Source: Nitrincola alkalilacustris (GTDB lineage Bacteria; Pseudomonadota; Gammaproteobacteria; Pseudomonadales; Balneatricaceae). Taken from it: 64,000 nucleotides of DNA. The stretch lies in the NCBI RefSeq assembly GCF_008973755.1, contig NZ_WBOM01000001.1:310001-374000 (forward strand). The letters are read 5' to 3'. Position numbers and translations under genes: made by a program. Below are positions 36,548 to 44,886 of the stretch, in pieces. Under the pieces are notes generated by a model that did no database searches, was not told the DNA's origin, and saw only the letters and a program-made list of their open reading frames with translations. Position 1 is the stretch's first letter; every line of letters begins with the position of its first letter.

Positions 36548-37098
36548 GGATCACTCTCCCTTTTCGGACTCGAAGGTTTCCACTCCAGTGCAATACCAGC
36601 GAGCATCTGAATGGCGCGGTCTGCCCGCTGCACCATACGCTGATGTATCAGTTGCTGAAAGATCAGCCAGGCGCGCACTTGCGAATCGGTGGGGGGCAGT
36701 TCCTCATTCAGATCATTGGATACCAGCAGCAGATCCACCTGCATCCGCTCAGACTGTTGCACAAAATCATCAAGCAGGGATAGGCCTTGTGCTTCATTTA
36801 ACGAACTGCTGAACATCACCTGGCTGCTCCAGAGGGTCAGGCAGTCGAGGAGCAGCGTGCTGTTCGGTTCGACCTGTTGCAGTGCTCGGGTCAGTTGAAT
36901 GGGTTCTTCCAGTGTGATCCAGTGTGGGCCGCGTGTCTGCTGATGATGGCGGATACGTGCGCCCATTTCGCCATCGGCCGGGGCGGCAGTGGCCAGATAA
37001 TAGAGGTTACCCCCTTTGCGCTGCTGGTTCTGGCAGGCCAGTGTTTCAGCCAGCGCACTTTTGCCGGAACGGACACCGCCCGAGATAAAGGTCAGCAT
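36538..37098 (-). CDS. cobU: CobU-like adenosylcobinamide kinase / guanylyltransferase
   Basis: Phosphorylates adenosylcobinamide and then attaches GMP. The ~186-residue protein has P-loop GGVRSGKS, the YLATAAPADGEMGARIRHH block that includes the guanylyl-accepting His-His, HWITLEEP and LLDCLTLW. The next signature is altered: where CobU normally has NEVGMGIVP, this protein has SNDLNEELPPTD. ATG 37098 follows GAGAGAG; a GTG at 37110, overlapping the cobD stop, would add four residues. The neighbouring short paralogue keeps exactly the motif lost here. Confidence 0.85.
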   Translation of the reverse strand: MLTFISGGVRSGKSALAETLACQNQQRKGGNLYYLATAAPADGEMGARIRHHQQTRGPHWITLEEPIQLTRALQQVEPNSTLLLDCLTLWSSQVMFSSSLNEAQGLSLLDDFVQQSERMQVDLLLVSNDLNEELPPTDSQVRAWLIFQQLIHQRMVQRADRAIQMLAGIALEWKPSSPKRESDPCN

Positions 37099-37106
37099 GC
37101 TCTCTC

Positions 37107-38297
37107 TCACCGATTCTGCTCCCGCCAGCTCTGCAATGCCGCGAGCAGAGATCGGTTCTCCTCACGTGAGCGGATCGCCAGTCGCAGCCACTCTCCGTTC
37201 AGACCTGTGAAGTTGTGGGTATGTCGTGCCAGAATTCCCTGCTGCAGCAGGTGGCGAAACAGTGCATCAGCACTGGGTTGCTCTTCAGCAGGAGGGTTGG
37301 CATCCTGCAGCAGGAAAAAGTTGGCGGCTGGTGTGGGTATCCGGTAACCGAGCGCGAGCAGTTGTGGCAGTAGCCAGTCGGATTCTGTCCTGAGCCAGTG
37401 AGCGGTTGCCTGCAGAAAGGGCCGATCCGCCAGCAGCGGCGCGACCAGTTCAGCTGCCAGGTAATTCACGCTCCAGGGCATCTGCCGGGCGAGTAGCCGC
37501 TGGATCAGATCGGCATGGGCGAGGATATATCCCAGCCTCAACCCCGGCAGGGTATAGAGTTTGGTCATCGAACGCAGCAGGATCAGGTGCCGGGACTGAT
37601 GAAGACAGGACTGATGTAAAGGGGGCTGCTGTAGATGCTCGACCAGACTCGGTTCGCCTGGCTCGCAGAAGTCGATGAAGGCTTCATCAATGATCAGCGT
37701 GCAGTGAGACTGCTCAGCCAGTACCAGCCAGCGGCTGATGGTTTCAGCCGGGATCAGTGTGGCTGTGGGGTTGTTGGGACGCGCTATCAGGATCAGATCC
37801 CGCTGCCGGATTGCATCACGGATCAGCGATTCATCCGGTAAAAAAGCCGGTTGCTGCAGCGGCAACTGGGTGATGGCGATCCGGTAGTGGTCGCAGGCGC
37901 GGGCGTACTCACCGAAGGCGGGTTGCAGGATCGCGGCTTTCTGGCCGGCAAACAGCGAGGCTGCCAGAAAGATCGCCTCACTGCCGCCATTGGTCAGACA
38001 GACCTGATCCGGCGAGACTCCTTCACAGTCGGCGATGGCACGTCGGGCATTTATGTAGGTCGGGTCGGGGTAGAGTGCCAGCCCAGCACTCAGACTCGCC
38101 AACTGTGCGGCAACCCATTTTGGTGGTCCCAGCGGGTTCAGGTTGGTGCTGAAATCCAGCAATGGGTGAGTGTCGGGCAGGCCAAAGTGTGCCAACAGTG
38201 CGTTCCGCTGCCCGCCATGTGAGGGCCAGAAGGGCTGAAGGTCTGTCGGCAAACTGATTCTATCCACGCTCTCTTCATCCACGCTCTCTTCCTCCAC
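37107..38297 (-). CDS. cobD: L-threonine-O-3-phosphate decarboxylase
   Basis: PLP enzyme making (R)-1-amino-2-propanol phosphate, the aminopropanol linker of cobalamin (CobD of Salmonella, CobC of Pseudomonas denitrificans). Fold type I aminotransferase-like: SHGGQRNALLAHFG and LLDFSTNLNPLGPP at the N-terminus, LTNGGSEAIFL, ARPNNPTA, LIIDEAFIDF, and the PLP-lysine in RSMTKLYTLPGLRLGY. About 395 residues. The start is unclear: GTG 38297 lies ~9 nt after GGAGG, while a TTG at 38312 is also in frame; both fall in a 15-bp tandem repeat. Confidence 0.92.
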   Translation of the reverse strand: MEEESVDEESVDRISLPTDLQPFWPSHGGQRNALLAHFGLPDTHPLLDFSTNLNPLGPPKWVAAQLASLSAGLALYPDPTYINARRAIADCEGVSPDQVCLTNGGSEAIFLAASLFAGQKAAILQPAFGEYARACDHYRIAITQLPLQQPAFLPDESLIRDAIRQRDLILIARPNNPTATLIPAETISRWLVLAEQSHCTLIIDEAFIDFCEPGEPSLVEHLQQPPLHQSCLHQSRHLILLRSMTKLYTLPGLRLGYILAHADLIQRLLARQMPWSVNYLAAELVAPLLADRPFLQATAHWLRTESDWLLPQLLALGYRIPTPAANFFLLQDANPPAEEQPSADALFRHLLQQGILARHTHNFTGLNGEWLRLAIRSREENRSLLAALQSWREQNR

Positions 38298-38309
38298 TCT
38301 CTCTTCCTC
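38265..38309 (-). repeat. 15-bp tandem repeat at the 5' end of cobD
   Basis: Three 15-bp units (GAGGAAGAGAGAGTG, GAGGAAGAGAGCGTG, GATGAAGAGAGCGTG) in frame, coding for EEERV-EEESV-DEESV. The GGAGG and GTG elements that could start cobD are inside the array, so copy number could alter the start. Confidence 0.85.
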
Positions 38310-38313
38310 CAAA

Positions 38314-39306
38314 CTACACCTGCCCCATCCATCCTGAACCTGCCATGAGTAGTATGCCGATGGCTATCAGCAACAGAAACACCAGCCAGGCCCCATGCAT
38401 CAAGAAAATAGCACGATGGATGTGCACTTCCCGCAGTGGGCCCAGAGCCTCCCCCATCAGGTTGCGTTCCGAGGCGACTCCCTGATAGTAGTTGGTGCCT
38501 CCGAGTCGTACTCCCAGCAGATATGCCATCATCGCCTCAGGCCAGCCTGCGTTCGGGCTCGGGTGCAGGGGCGCATCCCTGAGAGTGCCTTGCCAGGCCT
38601 CGCGAGTGTGGCAGCCTGGAAACAATAGCCCACAGCACCAGAGGCACAAAGCGGTCAGTCGTGCAGGAATCCAGTTTGCCAGATCATCCAGTTTAGCCGA
38701 AGCATAACCAAAATCGTTGAAGCGCTCGTTACGGTAACCCACCATTGAATCCAGCGTATTCACCGCCTTGTAGGCCAGCGCCAGCGGTGCACCGCCGATC
38801 AGTGCCCAGAAGAGCGGGGCGGTGATGCCATCGACAGTGTTTTCTGCCAACGTCTCGACGGTGCCGCGGGTGATCTCGGCTTCATCCAGTTGCTCCGTGT
38901 CACGCCCGACTATGCGTGCCAGTGAACGTCTGGCCTGCACCAGATCACCTCGGCTCAGAGGCTCTGCCACCTGAAGGGCTGCATCTTTCAACCCCTTGAT
39001 GGCCAGCGCTGAGGCCAGCAGCAACACCTCGGCCAGCAGACCGAGCCAGAGATGCAGGTGATACAGCACAGACAGCAAACCCAGTACCAGCAGATAGGTA
39101 CCACCCACCAGTATCAGTGGCAGCAGAAAACCGCGTCGACGTCGAGTGATGGCTGTGCCTCGGTTCAATCGCCGTTCCAGTGAACTGATAACCCTGCCCA
39201 TCAGTACGACGGGATGGGGCAGCCAGTCAGGGTCGCCGATCAGCAGATCGATGATGATCGCCACAACCACCAGGGCCAGCATTGACAGACTCAGGGCCGG
39301 CAGCAT
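38314..39306 (-). CDS. cbiB: adenosylcobinamide-phosphate synthase
   Basis: Membrane enzyme joining aminopropanol phosphate to adenosylcobyric acid (CbiB of Salmonella, CobD of P. denitrificans). 330 residues, with IIDLLIGDPDWLPHPVVLMGRVI near the N-terminus, EITRGTVETLAENTVDGITAPLFWALIGGAPLALAYKAVNTLDSMVGY and SPNAGWPEAMMAYLLGVRLGG. Four or five hydrophobic helices. First gene of the minus-strand cobalamin operon; no riboswitch was seen upstream of it (39307-39389). Confidence 0.94.
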   Translation of the reverse strand: MLPALSLSMLALVVVAIIIDLLIGDPDWLPHPVVLMGRVISSLERRLNRGTAITRRRRGFLLPLILVGGTYLLVLGLLSVLYHLHLWLGLLAEVLLLASALAIKGLKDAALQVAEPLSRGDLVQARRSLARIVGRDTEQLDEAEITRGTVETLAENTVDGITAPLFWALIGGAPLALAYKAVNTLDSMVGYRNERFNDFGYASAKLDDLANWIPARLTALCLWCCGLLFPGCHTREAWQGTLRDAPLHPSPNAGWPEAMMAYLLGVRLGGTNYYQGVASERNLMGEALGPLREVHIHRAIFLMHGAWLVFLLLIAIGILLMAGSGWMGQV

Positions 39307-39389
39307 AGCCAGTTAATCCTCAAAATGTGAAAGCGCAGTAGTGTACATCAGGGCACTTTGAAAAACCTGTCCGGTGCCTTTGGCAAGGT

Positions 39390-39884
39390 TCAAGACGTGT
39401 GATCTTCCTTTAATTTTTTCCAGCGCTGCTGGGCATCTTCGGGCATATGCCTGCTTGGTTCGCCAATCAGATCCCGGAAACTAACCGGCTCACCGCACTC
39501 AGAGCAGACAACCTGAGGGCTGGTGATCTGGTTGCAGGCTTTGTGAGTCAACTCGATGGGTGGTTGGTTCTTGAATACCCACTTGTCTCCCCACGCGATC
39601 AGCGTCAGCAAGACAGGCCCGAGTTCATATCCCTTTTGGGTCAGGTGGTATTCGAAGCGGTTTCCCGTGTCGTATGGAACCTGTTTGAGTATCCCCTCTG
39701 CGACCAGGGTTTCCAGCCTGTCGGTCAGGACTTTTCTGGAGATGCCGAGGCTGTCCAGAAGTCCGCTGAAGCGATGATTACCGATGAATACATCGCGAAG
39801 AATCAGCAGCGTCCACCACTCACCAACAATATTCAGGGCTTGAGCGATGGAGCAATGCATATCAGAAAAATCGGTGCGTTTCAT
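39390..39884 (-). CDS. HxlR-family transcriptional regulator
   Basis: A 164-residue winged-helix regulator of the HxlR/MarR-like family. The DNA-binding region has CSIAQALNIVGEWWTLLILRDVFIGNHRFSGLLDSLGISRKVLTDRL, followed by LVAEGILKQVPYD and YHLTQKGYELGPVL. The C-terminal tail carries a CSEC pair and another CN site, consistent with redox or metal sensing (inference). It is divergent from the FabB-like gene at 40036, its likely target. Confidence 0.93.
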   Translation of the reverse strand: MKRTDFSDMHCSIAQALNIVGEWWTLLILRDVFIGNHRFSGLLDSLGISRKVLTDRLETLVAEGILKQVPYDTGNRFEYHLTQKGYELGPVLLTLIAWGDKWVFKNQPPIELTHKACNQITSPQVVCSECGEPVSFRDLIGEPSRHMPEDAQQRWKKLKEDHTS

Positions 39885-40035
39885 AACGGCCTGCTGTACT
39901 TGAACAAAGTGAGTGCTTGGGATATCTTATCAGTCTCCTAAAGAGACTTTATGGTTATCTTTAATCATAACTGACTGAACAGGTTTCATACACTCGCCAA
40001 GGCGACAGTCTGGGCGGGAATTAAAGAGGCAGGAT

Positions 40036-41250
40036 ATGCGAAGAGTCGTCATTACGGGTATGGGCATTGTTTCGAGCATTGGCAATCAACTGTCAGAAGT
40101 GACGGCGTCATTGAAAAACGGTACTTCAGGTATCCGACTTCAGGAGTCTTATCGAGAGCAAGGACTGCGCTGTCATGTAGCCGGCTCAATACAGAACCTG
40201 AATTGTGAAGAGCGGATACCACGAAAACTCTACCGTTTCATGGGTGATGCAGCCGCTTTTGGATATGTCGCCATGGAGGAGGCCATCGCCCAATCCGGCC
40301 TGACCGAAGCGCTGATCAGCCATCCCCGAACCGGTCTGTTGATGGGTTCAGGTGGCGCCTCCACCATGGATATAGTCGAGGCGGCAGATATCTTGCGTTC
40401 AAAGGGGATCCGCCGTGTAGGCCCTTATCGTGTTACGTCCACCATGGGCAGTACGGTCTCGGCCTGTTTATCCACCTCGTTCGGGATCAAGGGGATGAAC
40501 GCGACGATGACCTCGGCCTGCTCCACAAGCGCACACTGTATCGGTTACGGCATGGAGCTGATTCAGTGGGGTAAGCAGGATATTATTTTTGCCGGTGGAG
40601 GGGAGGCGGAACATTGGAGTCAGAGCTGTCTGTTCGATGCCATGGGCGCTTTTTCCACCCGCTCTAATGATCAGCCAGACAAGGCCAGTCGTCCATATGA
40701 TGCTGACCGGGACGGTTTTGTTATCGCGGGCGGCGGTGGTGTGGTGGTGCTGGAGGAGCGCGAGCATGCACTTCGTCGAGGCGCCCCTATTCTGGCTGAA
40801 CTGGTAGGTTATGGTACCGCTTCGGACGGTTATGACATGGTTGCTCCATCCGGTGATGGGGCGGCACGTGCCATGGCGTTGGCGATGGAAACCGTCAATG
40901 CGCCTATCGATTATCTGAACACGCACGGTACCAGCACGCCAGCTGGCGATATTGTGGAGTTGGAGGCGGTGGCCAGGGTGTTCGGTTCAGACTTTCCGAG
41001 ATTCAGTTCCACCAAATCCCTGACCGGGCACTCGCTGGGGGCGGCCGGAGTCCATGAGGCTATCTACAGTATTATCATGCTCAATGAAGGTTTCATAGCG
41101 GCCTCTGCGAATGTTGAAAACCTTGATCCGGGCGTGGGTGACTGGCCGATTGTGCTCGAACGCCAGGAGACACCTCTGAGTCGAGTGATGAGTAACAGCT
41201 TCGGCTTTGGTGGCTCCAATGTCAGCCTGGTATTCTCCAGGCATGGCTGA
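40036..41250 (+). CDS. fabB: FabB-like 3-oxoacyl-ACP synthase I
   Basis: Condensing enzyme extending acyl-ACP with malonyl-ACP; FabB is needed for unsaturated fatty acids when paired with FabA. The 404 residues have the thiolase fold with active Cys162 ([12 protein letters not shown]), and His residues in [11 protein letters not shown] and [11 protein letters not shown]. The ending [18 protein letters not shown] is typical. It is not next to fabA; its partner here is a divergent HxlR regulator, so it is probably a conditional second copy (inference). The gene name reflects family only. Confidence 0.88.
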   Translation: MRRVVITGMGIVSSIGNQLSEVTASLKNGTSGIRLQESYREQGLRCHVAGSIQNLNCEERIPRKLYRFMGDAAAFGYVAMEEAIAQSGLTEALISHPRTGLLMGSGGASTMDIVEAADILRSKGIRRVGPYRVTSTMGSTVSACLSTSFGIKGMNATMTSACSTSAHCIGYGMELIQWGKQDIIFAGGGEAEHWSQSCLFDAMGAFSTRSNDQPDKASRPYDADRDGFVIAGGGGVVVLEEREHALRRGAPILAELVGYGTASDGYDMVAPSGDGAARAMALAMETVNAPIDYLNTHGTSTPAGDIVELEAVARVFGSDFPRFSSTKSLTGHSLGAAGVHEAIYSIIMLNEGFIAASANVENLDPGVGDWPIVLERQETPLSRVMSNSFGFGGSNVSLVFSRHG

Positions 41251-41289
41251 TTTAATTTTCTGAATGACTCTGGGTCACACTGTTTGGAA

Positions 41290-41314
41290 TAGCTCCTGTG
41301 TAGGAACGGAGCTA
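41290..41314. terminator. hairpin between fabB and cobT
   Basis: TAGCTCC (41290-41296) / GGAGCTA (41308-41314), perfect 7-bp stem, 11-nt loop, 40 bp after fabB. There is no direct T-tract. It may terminate fabB or act in the cobT leader. No B12 box was found in this 151-bp gap. Confidence 0.4.
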
Positions 41315-41401
41315 CCCGACAACGTCAGTCAAGGTTGTTATTTTAGCACCAGCGCCTTACTCTGCGACTTTTCCACACCTGAAAAGATCAAAGGGATTGT
41401 C

Positions 41402-42454
41402 GTGAATCAGCCTTTATTGCCGCCTATCTTCCATGTTCAACCGGTCAGCGCAGCGCTGGATGAGCAGATACAGAGTGTGATCGACAACAAAACCAAGCCT
41501 CTGGGTTCGCTCGGGAAACTGGAAACGCTCGCGGCGCAGCTGGCACGGATACAACAGAGTCTGTCACCCCGGGCTGATGAGGTGATGCATCTGGTATTTG
41601 CGGCAGATCATGGTGTCTGTGATGAGGGGGTCAGCCCTTTTCCACAGGAAGTGACGGCACAGATGGTACTGAATTTTCTGAGCGGTGGTGCTGCGATCAA
41701 CGTGTTCTGTCGTCATAATCGCGTCGGCCTGAAGGTGATTGATGCCGGCGTTGCTGTGCCTCTGCCGAGTCATCCCGATCTGATCTCTGTGCCGGTAAGA
41801 GCAGGTACGGCCAACTTTACCCTGCAGCCAGCAATGACCGAAGCCGAACTGATGAACTGTCTGGAGCAGGGCGCAGCGATGGTGGATACCTGGGCAGCGG
41901 ATGCACAGATTCTCAGCCTGGGTGAAATGGGGATCGGTAATACCACGGCTGCGGCAGCCATTCTGGCATCGATGATGCAGGTGCAGCCATCCGAAGTGGT
42001 GGGGGCTGGTACGGGGGCCAGTGAGCAGATGCAGCAGCATAAAGCAGCTGTAATCGCGAAAGCGCTGGCACGGATACCACTCGGCCCAGATCAACCACTG
42101 GCTGTGTTGCAGCAGGTGGGCGGGCTGGAAATTGCGATGATGGTCGGGGCTTTCCTGCGTGGTGCTGCGCTGGGTAAGCTCTTGCTGGTGGATGGTTTTA
42201 TTGCCACCAGCGCCTGGTGGATCGCCTATGCTCTACAGCCTGCATTGAAGCACTACACAGTGTTTGCACATCAAAGTGATGAACAGGGTCATACCCGTGC
42301 CCTGCAAGCGCTGCAGGTGACACCTTTGCTGCAACTGGATATGCGCCTCGGAGAAGGGACAGGTGCTGTAGCGGCAGTGCCGTTGCTGCGTCTGGCCGCG
42401 GCCTTTTTCAATGAGATGGCCTCCTTTGCCGATGCCGGTGTGAGTAACGCCTGA
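41402..42454 (+). CDS. cobT: nicotinate-nucleotide:dimethylbenzimidazole phosphoribosyltransferase
   Basis: Makes alpha-ribazole 5'-phosphate, the lower-ligand nucleotide of cobalamin. Motifs: NKTKPLGSLGKLETLAAQLARIQ near the N-terminus, VFAADHGVCDEGVSPFPQEVTAQMVLNFLSGGAAINVFCR, EMGIGNTTAAAAI and VGAGTGAS. GTG 41402 with AAAGGG upstream gives ~350 residues, the family length. An in-frame ATG at 41264 would add 46 residues not seen in CobT, so it is rejected. Confidence 0.94.
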   Translation: MNQPLLPPIFHVQPVSAALDEQIQSVIDNKTKPLGSLGKLETLAAQLARIQQSLSPRADEVMHLVFAADHGVCDEGVSPFPQEVTAQMVLNFLSGGAAINVFCRHNRVGLKVIDAGVAVPLPSHPDLISVPVRAGTANFTLQPAMTEAELMNCLEQGAAMVDTWAADAQILSLGEMGIGNTTAAAAILASMMQVQPSEVVGAGTGASEQMQQHKAAVIAKALARIPLGPDQPLAVLQQVGGLEIAMMVGAFLRGAALGKLLLVDGFIATSAWWIAYALQPALKHYTVFAHQSDEQGHTRALQALQVTPLLQLDMRLGEGTGAVAAVPLLRLAAAFFNEMASFADAGVSNA

Positions 42455-42455
42455 T

Positions 42456-43202
42456 ATGAAAGTCTCCCTGCAGCACGAATGGCAGGCCTTCTGGCTGGCG
42501 TTGGGTTTTCTGACGCGCATCCCGATGCTGGTGCGCATCGACTATTCCCAGTCTTTGATGAATCAGAGCAGTGTCTACTTCCCGCTGGTGGGGTTGCTGC
42601 TGGGGGCGGGTTACGTAGGTTTGTATCTGCTGTTGAGTCAGTTATGGAGCTTGCCTGTCTGTCTGCTGCTGGTGTTGATCTTTCACCTTTGGATCACCGG
42701 TGCTTTTCATGAAGATGGGTTGGCTGATTCGATCGATGCACTGGGGGGCGGCTATACGGTTGAGAAGCGCCTGAGCATCATGAAGGACAGCCGTATCGGC
42801 ACCTATGGCAGTGTTGCCTTGATAATGGCGCTGGGGTTGAAGCTGGCGCTCTGGCTCTCGATTGACGGCCTGCTGATCGCCTTGCTGATTGTACCGGCCA
42901 TTGCCCGCTTCACGCCGCTGCTGCTGATGCATTTCATGCGTTATGTCACGGATCCTGATAGCAGTCGCAGCAAGCCTGTAGCGGAAAGTTTTTCTGGCAG
43001 GCGCCTGCTGCTGGCTGGGCTTTTCTGTCTGTTGCTGTCGCTGCTGACACAGACTCTGTTCTGGTCACTGCTGGCCGTGGCTGCCACGGCGCTGATCTGG
43101 GGTTTTTATCTGCAGCGACAACTGGGCGGTTATACCGGAGATACGTTGGGTGCCAGCGTTATTCTGACCGAGCTGGTGCTGTTGCTCTTGCTGGCCGTAT
43201 AA
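42456..43202 (+). CDS. cobS: adenosylcobinamide-GDP ribazoletransferase (cobalamin synthase)
   Basis: Integral membrane enzyme joining alpha-ribazole to adenosylcobinamide-GDP in the last step of nucleotide-loop assembly. 248 residues, several helices, with ALGFLTRIPM, the acidic FHEDGLADSIDALGGGYTVEKRLSIMKDSRIGTYG and the C-terminal LGGYTGDTLGASVILTELVLLL. Starts 1 bp after the cobT stop, so coupled. Confidence 0.94.
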   Translation: MKVSLQHEWQAFWLALGFLTRIPMLVRIDYSQSLMNQSSVYFPLVGLLLGAGYVGLYLLLSQLWSLPVCLLLVLIFHLWITGAFHEDGLADSIDALGGGYTVEKRLSIMKDSRIGTYGSVALIMALGLKLALWLSIDGLLIALLIVPAIARFTPLLLMHFMRYVTDPDSSRSKPVAESFSGRRLLLAGLFCLLLSLLTQTLFWSLLAVAATALIWGFYLQRQLGGYTGDTLGASVILTELVLLLLLAV

Positions 43203-43222
43203 GAGGGGCTTATAGAAGGGCT

Positions 43223-43747
43223 ATGCGCTACTGGATTCGACATGATCGACCGGAGTTGCCGGATCACATCTGTTATGGCTGGCTGGATCTACCGCTGGCG
43301 GTACCTGTTGAGCAGACCTTGCAGGCTCTGCCGGAGCTGCCGCACGGGCTGCCGATTTTTACCAGTCCATTGCAGCGTTGCCGGTTGCTGGCTGAATCCC
43401 TAGCGGAAACCCTGTCTGAGTCGATGGCGGGAAGCATTGAGATCGAGTGTCTGACATCGCTGCAAGAGGTGCACTTTGGCCGTTGGGAAGGCGTGCGCTG
43501 GGATGATGTACCCAGGGATGAACTGGATGCCTGGGCTGCAGATCCTTTCGGATATCAGTTTCCGCAGGGTGAGTCGGTTCCGGCTTTTATCGAGCGTGTC
43601 AGATTGGTGCTGAACAGCCTGCCAGCGGATGCGATCATCATCACTCATGCCGGTGTGATCAGGGCCGCGCTGCATCTGAGTCAGTCTATCACTCTGGCTG
43701 AAGCATTTGATCGCAGAATCGATTTTGCTCAGTGCCTGCGTTTTTGA
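43223..43747 (+). CDS. cobC: alpha-ribazole phosphatase-like histidine phosphatase
   Basis: Phosphoglycerate-mutase-like phosphatase that removes phosphate from alpha-ribazole 5'-phosphate or from adenosylcobalamin phosphate. 174 residues. The N-terminal phospho-histidine motif reads RHDRPE rather than the common RHGET, as in some CobC proteins; TSPLQRCRLLAESL, LQEVHFGRWEG and ITHAGVIR (second His) follow. It closes the cobT-cobS-cobC operon, 20 bp after cobS. Confidence 0.88.
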   Translation: MRYWIRHDRPELPDHICYGWLDLPLAVPVEQTLQALPELPHGLPIFTSPLQRCRLLAESLAETLSESMAGSIEIECLTSLQEVHFGRWEGVRWDDVPRDELDAWAADPFGYQFPQGESVPAFIERVRLVLNSLPADAIIITHAGVIRAALHLSQSITLAEAFDRRIDFAQCLRF

Positions 43748-43801
43748 GAAGAGATAACAGATGTCACTCTGCCAGTCAGAAGAATAACCACCTGTTCAGG
43801 A

Positions 43802-44680
43802 TCATTCCCGGCTGGGCAGAGATAGATACCAGAGCTGATCAAATCTGGCTTTCCAGTGTCCCAGAGCTTTCCAGGGTTGTTTTGAAGTCAGGGGCGGGAG
43901 TGGATAGTGTACCAGCGCCACCTCCAGTTGCTGCTTTTCAGCAGGGGTCAGCGTCAGCATCTGATCCAGCATCACTGCATCCAGCCAGGGATTGCCGAGG
44001 GAGGCGAACTCCCAGTCGATCAGCGTACAGTGATCCTCAGTCAGTAACAGATTACCCGGGTGCAGGTCGTGATGGGTCAGGCAGACCTCTGCTGTCGGCC
44101 AGTCGGCACATTCATGTAGCAACGCTTCGCTGAGGGCGTTGATCTGTTCAACATTGAGCTCTTCAGCACTGAACTCGTTAGCACTGAAGACGTTTTGCCG
44201 CGCAAGCTGCGCGTACTGCTGAATCAGATCGGCGTAGCTACATGATGGCAAGTTACACAGTGGTAGCGCCTCGCGGATCTGCCAGCAATCGATCACGGCC
44301 TGCAGTATCAACGTGCGCTGTCGGTCGGTCAGAGTCATACCGTCTTGTTGCATGACCGTCATCGTCTTTCCAGGTGCTTCACGCATCAACAGGCCCTCAC
44401 CGGGCAGGACGGCAATCAGCTCAGGTGCCCAGTGTTGCCCTTGAATCGCCTGCATCACAGCCATCTCACGCTCCCTGTACACGCCAGGGTTGGTTTGGCT
44501 GAACTGACGCCAGACATAATGGCCGGATGCTGTTGCGATCAGCCAGTGTGGATTGCCGGTGCCCATGCCAAGGAAGGTGATCTGCCCGGCATCAATGTAG
44601 TGCGTGGCAAGCAGCGCATCCAGCCCTGAGCAGAGGGCCGGTTGAGTCGAGGGTGTTGATTGATGCGAGTCCGGATACAT
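43802..44680 (-). CDS. ThiK-like thiamine kinase / choline kinase-family phosphotransferase
   Basis: Aminoglycoside-phosphotransferase-fold kinase, 292 residues, with catalytic loop LTHHDLHPGNLLL and metal-binding LIDWEFASLGNPWLDAVML. The context (divergent from a TPP riboswitch and thiBPQ) suggests it phosphorylates imported thiamine (ThiK); choline or an aminoglycoside-like substrate is possible. An insertion with a repeated FSA-E motif (NVFSANEFSAEELNVE) lies near residue 180. Not itself under the riboswitch, which faces the other way. Confidence 0.8.
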   Translation of the reverse strand: MYPDSHQSTPSTQPALCSGLDALLATHYIDAGQITFLGMGTGNPHWLIATASGHYVWRQFSQTNPGVYREREMAVMQAIQGQHWAPELIAVLPGEGLLMREAPGKTMTVMQQDGMTLTDRQRTLILQAVIDCWQIREALPLCNLPSCSYADLIQQYAQLARQNVFSANEFSAEELNVEQINALSEALLHECADWPTAEVCLTHHDLHPGNLLLTEDHCTLIDWEFASLGNPWLDAVMLDQMLTLTPAEKQQLEVALVHYPLPPLTSKQPWKALGHWKARFDQLWYLSLPSRE

Positions 44681-44702
44681 TGGGATATACTGATTGCTGT
44701 CT

Positions 44703-44815
44703 TATCGGGGTGCCCTGCGGAAGGTGATTTCACCTTCATGGTCTTGTCATCAAGGCCCGGGCTGAGAGTGTACACCCGTTGAACCTGATCCAGTTAATGC
44801 TGGCGGAGGGAATGA
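44703..44815 (+). ncRNA. TPP (thiamine) riboswitch
   Basis: THI element with the canonical blocks in order: CGGGGTGCCC, then GGGCTGAGA, then ACCCGTTGAACCTGATC, ending CTGGCGGAGGGAATGA. Located 72 bp before the thiB ATG, in a region without a clear ribosome-binding site. Thiamine pyrophosphate should repress thiBPQ. Confidence 0.95.
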
Positions 44816-44886
44816 GATAGCGGCGCTGTATCCAGCCGCTCTTGTCACCCGCCGTCGGCCCAGTTGCCTATGGCCGGTCGTCATCC

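Noticed and set aside
41251-41401. Possible second cobalamin riboswitch before cobT
   Set aside because: No B12 box or GCAACGG-like block was found.
41264-41401. N-terminal extension of cobT
   Set aside because: The added 46 residues are absent from CobT proteins known to me and the GTG at 41402 has a good ribosome-binding site.
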